Of a stretch of DNA of 35,497 bases, positions 33,047-35,497 are shown piece after piece; within the stretch, counting starts at the first letter, position 1; the number at the start of each line of letters is the position of its first letter. The DNA is taken from positions 1-35,497 of the forward strand of contig CAZRCD010000014.1 in the NCBI GenBank assembly GCA_964598485.1, in the 5' to 3' direction. A program made the position numbers and the translations under genes. Below the pieces are notes generated by a model, which saw only the letters and a list, made by a program, of their open reading frames with translations, was not told where the DNA came from and did no database searches. This DNA comes from SOJA01 sp964598485 (GTDB lineage: Archaea > Thermoproteota > Bathyarchaeia > Bathyarchaeales > Bathycorpusculaceae).

Positions 33047-34537
33047 ATGATTCAGGATAAAAAGAAAATTGTATCCTTCATAGGGGTTCTTTTCATCTAC
33101 TCTTCATTGTTCTTTGGTTCCTACGTTCACGATATAATCCATTCGAGCTTCTTTTCAGAGCAAGATATCACTGCTATTTCTGCTGAAATGTCGTTGAATG
33201 AAACTGATGCGTTAGTAATAATGAACAAGATTGCAGATTGGCTTAAGCTCAACGTGAAATGGGATACTACACAATTCCGTTTGTTCCCCTTCTATTGGAG
33301 AACAGAAAACCCGTTACCAACTTGGGTCATGTCTGTCCGACGTGGCGCATGCGAGGAAAACGCCATTTTATTTGCTGAGTTGGCATGTAATGCAGGTGTT
33401 AATACTAGAGTTGTTTTTAATCATGGGGAAGATCATGTCTGGAACGAAGTTTGGATCAATAATTCGTGGAAGCATTTCGATGCTACATTATCAAAAGAAA
33501 ACAGGTTTGACAATCCTGGGTTCTATGAGCGGTCTAAGGCCGAAGGAGGTTGGGAGAAACAGCTTTCCTATGTTTACTCTATTAATGAGAATGGAACAAT
33601 AAGCGATGTTACAAAGAGATACACGGAGACGGGCAATCTGATTGTCAAGGTTGAAAGAAACGGAACACCAATAGAAAATGCAAAGGTGATCATTAAGAGT
33701 GGGTTCCTTATGGAAGATCGTCCTAGAAGCTACAAAGAGCCTCAATTTGCCGTCGAGGATTATACTGACAACAATGGTAGTTGTAGTTTTAACCTTGGCA
33801 AAAACAACTATACAATAATTGCACAAGTGGCAGGTAAAAGAGCTGAAATCGAAGTGACCTTGCTTGAGAATTCCTCCAAGACTGTTGATTTACATCTTGA
33901 AGAATCTGGCACCCCATTAGAATTTCCCTCTATATTCATATTGGTCTTGCTAGTATGCGCGGATGTATCACTTGTTCTTTTGGCATCTGTGATCACATAT
34001 CTGTTCGTTCTAAAGGTTTTAGCCAAGGGACACGAGCTTCTTCATCGATCAAGAAATGTTCCACCCACCTCGGATTCAAAGTTGGATCTTGAGGAGGACG
34101 GCACATTGAGTATTGGGATGAAGGCTACCATAACCTACGCTGTAATGACCTTCGCAGGAGTAGTGATAGCGATTCTCGTGACAAATGACCCAAGCTTCTC
34201 GTTTGAACTAACACCGATCAACGGATCGAAAATCCTTTTTCATGCAGGATCCATCCTCAGCATACTGGGGCTCCATGAGCTATGTCATTGTCTATACTGC
34301 CAAACAAAGGGAGTGAGAGTAGTTGGGACTCTTGGGGGATGGAAAGACCTAGGGATAAAAGTTGAAAAACCATATCCTCCTAAACTCCACCTTTCAAGTC
34401 TTTTTAGTGTTCCGATAGTAGCCACTTTGGGTATAGTGTTGGGTTTTCCTTTGTGGTTAATATTATTCGATGCTGGATTCGCCTTAGTCTCCTGCATAGA
34501 TGATATCAAACATTTTGTGAGAAATCGTAAAGTCTAG
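33047..34537 (+). CDS. Membrane transglutaminase fused to a HExxH membrane domain
   Basis: This 496-residue protein has, in order, a signal anchor (about 10-28); a transglutaminase-like core with C102 (RRGACEENA), H130 (EDHVWNEVW) and D145 (HFDATL); a beta-sandwich domain of carboxypeptidase-regulatory/Ig type (about 197-283, GNLIVKVERNGTPIENAKV); then several membrane helices (about 297-327, 363-381, 398-414, 449-475). In the third of these sits H410-E-L-C-H414, an HExxH zinc-protease motif like those of M50/DUF3267 membrane peptidases. A TATA-like TGTATAATAATA lies about 35 bases ahead of the ATG. The unusual fusion suggests coupled processing of surface or membrane proteins. The HELCH domain has no second clear ligand, so activity is uncertain. 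Confidence 0.75.
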   Translation: MIQDKKKIVSFIGVLFIYSSLFFGSYVHDIIHSSFFSEQDITAISAEMSLNETDALVIMNKIADWLKLNVKWDTTQFRLFPFYWRTENPLPTWVMSVRRGACEENAILFAELACNAGVNTRVVFNHGEDHVWNEVWINNSWKHFDATLSKENRFDNPGFYERSKAEGGWEKQLSYVYSINENGTISDVTKRYTETGNLIVKVERNGTPIENAKVIIKSGFLMEDRPRSYKEPQFAVEDYTDNNGSCSFNLGKNNYTIIAQVAGKRAEIEVTLLENSSKTVDLHLEESGTPLEFPSIFILVLLVCADVSLVLLASVITYLFVLKVLAKGHELLHRSRNVPPTSDSKLDLEEDGTLSIGMKATITYAVMTFAGVVIAILVTNDPSFSFELTPINGSKILFHAGSILSILGLHELCHCLYCQTKGVRVVGTLGGWKDLGIKVEKPYPPKLHLSSLFSVPIVATLGIVLGFPLWLILFDAGFALVSCIDDIKHFVRNRKV

Positions 34538-34638
34538 TGGTCCTATTCCATATCGCTATGAATCAAAGAAAAGTGGGGGATTTGCGGGAGACATCTCCAT
34601 TGTAATCTGTTAGAAGCAATAAAGGATTAATTGTGGCA

Positions 34639-34659
34639 GTAAGCGCACACAACGCTTAC
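34639..34659. repeat. Perfect 7-bp hairpin ahead of the GIY-YIG gene
   Basis: GTAAGCG (34639-34645) pairs with CGCTTAC (34653-34659) around CACACAA. It lies about 100 bases after the transglutaminase-fusion stop and about 40 bases before the GIY-YIG TATA box, so it could be a terminator (a TTTTATT follows) or an operator. Confidence 0.4.
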
Positions 34660-34699
34660 GTGAAGCATTTTATTAGACCCCAGAATCATCTATGTAAGT

Positions 34700-34707
34700 C
34701 TATATAA
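34700..34707 (+). promoter_or_regulatory. TATA box of the GIY-YIG gene
   Basis: CTATATAA lies 32-39 bases ahead of the ATG at 34739. The other ATG at 34712 is only 5 bases past the box and would precede the transcription start, so this box decides the start codon. Confidence 0.5.
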
Positions 34708-34738
34708 CACTATGATAGCCACTAATGTTTGGTGCAGT

Positions 34739-35224
34739 ATGAACTCAACTCAACTAAAAAATATCAGGAAAAATTTCTCTGAATGGCATCCTTTCAACGA
34801 GCAGTACCTGAAAAAAGCACCTGAAAGGCATGGGATTTATGTAATTCGAAAAAGCGAAGGTCAGTGCTTTGGTCGTCTACGTGGGAAATCAGACATTCTT
34901 TATATCGGGAGTACAGAGGCCAAAGGCGGACTGAGACAGAGACTTAGACAATACTTGCATCCCGGACCGACCCAGTGGACTAATAAACGTATCAATAAGC
35001 TTTTGATTAAATACAAAATGGAGGTTGCATGGTGCACATGCAATGAATCGGGCAACTTAGAACATCAGTTACTCCGAGAATATTTAACGGAGCATGACGA
35101 GTTGCCACCTTTGAACCATGCAACCAAGAGGTTGTTGAGGAAAGTTCTAAAGGAGACGCTTCAGCTTACGGATAGATCTACTGAATCATTAAACAGCAAC
35201 TCAAACATAAACTCTAACAACTAA
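34739..35224 (+). CDS. Stand-alone GIY-YIG nuclease domain protein
   Basis: This is a 161-residue GIY-YIG protein. The signature is GIY (about 32-34) and YIG (55-57), followed by GGLRQRLRQYL with the catalytic-type arginine, NLEHQLL with the metal-binding glutamate (about 108), and PLNHA with the conserved asparagine (about 126). The Asn/Ser-rich tail is probably disordered. Such single-domain proteins cut DNA structures or serve in mobile elements and repair. The ATG at 34739 is chosen over 34712 because of the TATA box position. Its place near the end of the integrase-headed region fits an accessory role. Confidence 0.8.
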   Translation: MNSTQLKNIRKNFSEWHPFNEQYLKKAPERHGIYVIRKSEGQCFGRLRGKSDILYIGSTEAKGGLRQRLRQYLHPGPTQWTNKRINKLLIKYKMEVAWCTCNESGNLEHQLLREYLTEHDELPPLNHATKRLLRKVLKETLQLTDRSTESLNSNSNINSNN

Positions 35225-35497
35225 AGGGGCTAGATTATGCAGAAAAAAGAGGTTGCGCGGTTGGCGATATCTCCAGCACAGGAAACATTTCAGCGAATAT
35301 ATCTCAAAAATCAAAGGCATATTGAGCAATAAAGTACTTAATCGTGTGCTGCAAACCTCTAACAAGCTAGTTACCCGAAATGTTTGAAGCTCCTTTCATT
35401 TTCATTCTCTTTCTAAAGAGTTTGGTGTCTTTTACGTCGCGCGCTAGGCTGTTTAGAAATCATTGTTGATTTCGTGGTTGTTGTCGTTTCTTAGTTT
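35225..35497. other. Window end without a supported gene
   Basis: A plus-strand frame of 31 residues (ATG 35237, TAA 35330-35332, MQKKEVARLAIS...) follows an AAGGGG element 12 bases after the GIY-YIG stop and could be a small gene. On the minus strand a 14-codon open frame reaches the window edge with a stop at 35453-35455, possibly the end of a gene beyond it. Neither is strong. Confidence 0.2.

Noticed and set aside
1..35497. CRISPR array
   Set aside because: No regularly spaced repeats of 24-37 bases were seen anywhere in the window.

Overview
The window is chromosomal DNA from an archaeon. It carries an aNop5/Nop56–fibrillarin pair, a DUF373 membrane protein, a COG1340-type coiled-coil protein, a CxC-type MTAP/PNP-family phosphorylase, an ADP-forming acyl-CoA synthetase beta subunit and AT-rich TATA-like boxes about 25-30 bases ahead of several genes, and it uses TTG and GTG starts often. 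The mix of these genes with a pyruvate-dehydrogenase-like E1/E2 set, PyrK/PyrD and an ECF S component fits an uncultured Thermoproteota lineage such as Bathyarchaeia. That placement is inference, because no rRNA gene is present.

Left part (1-9.4 kb). Two paralogous zinc-ribbon/LiaF-like membrane proteins flank a cobalamin-binding-type radical SAM protein and a DUF2085-like membrane protein. Next comes a leftward operon of two zinc-dependent medium-chain dehydrogenases and a PUA-like protein, then a cupin and a small membrane protein. A leftward E1alpha-E1beta-E2 operon of a 2-oxoacid dehydrogenase complex follows, with no E3 or lipoylation gene in the window.

Middle part (9.5-26.9 kb). This is mostly core genome: a membrane transglutaminase, an OBG/YchF-like GTPase, cis-prenyltransferase, MTAP, DUF373, coiled-coil protein, acyl-CoA synthetase beta subunit, a DUF4430 surface protein with its ECF S component, an M20 peptidase, HtpX, PyrK-PyrD and Nop5-fibrillarin. 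Points of interest are an AsnC-like regulator broken by one in-frame TAA behind an intact nested operator-like dyad, a direct repeat flanking a small zinc-ribbon gene, a TAG|TTG in-frame junction before the coiled-coil gene, a perfect 17-bp dyad at the ECF gene start, and a likely intrinsic terminator after the synthetase gene.

Right part (26.9-35.5 kb). This looks like an accessory island. It opens with a tyrosine recombinase and holds an exported protein with two sets of four DnaJ-type CxxCxGxG motifs, and a 1.3-kb segment without long genes that is full of dyads and carries a 62-bp inverted duplication. It continues with a 797-residue unknown membrane protein, a transglutaminase fused to a membrane HExxH domain, and a stand-alone GIY-YIG protein. 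The surface-exposed gene content beside an integrase suggests a cargo region. No CRISPR array, rRNA or convincing tRNA was found.
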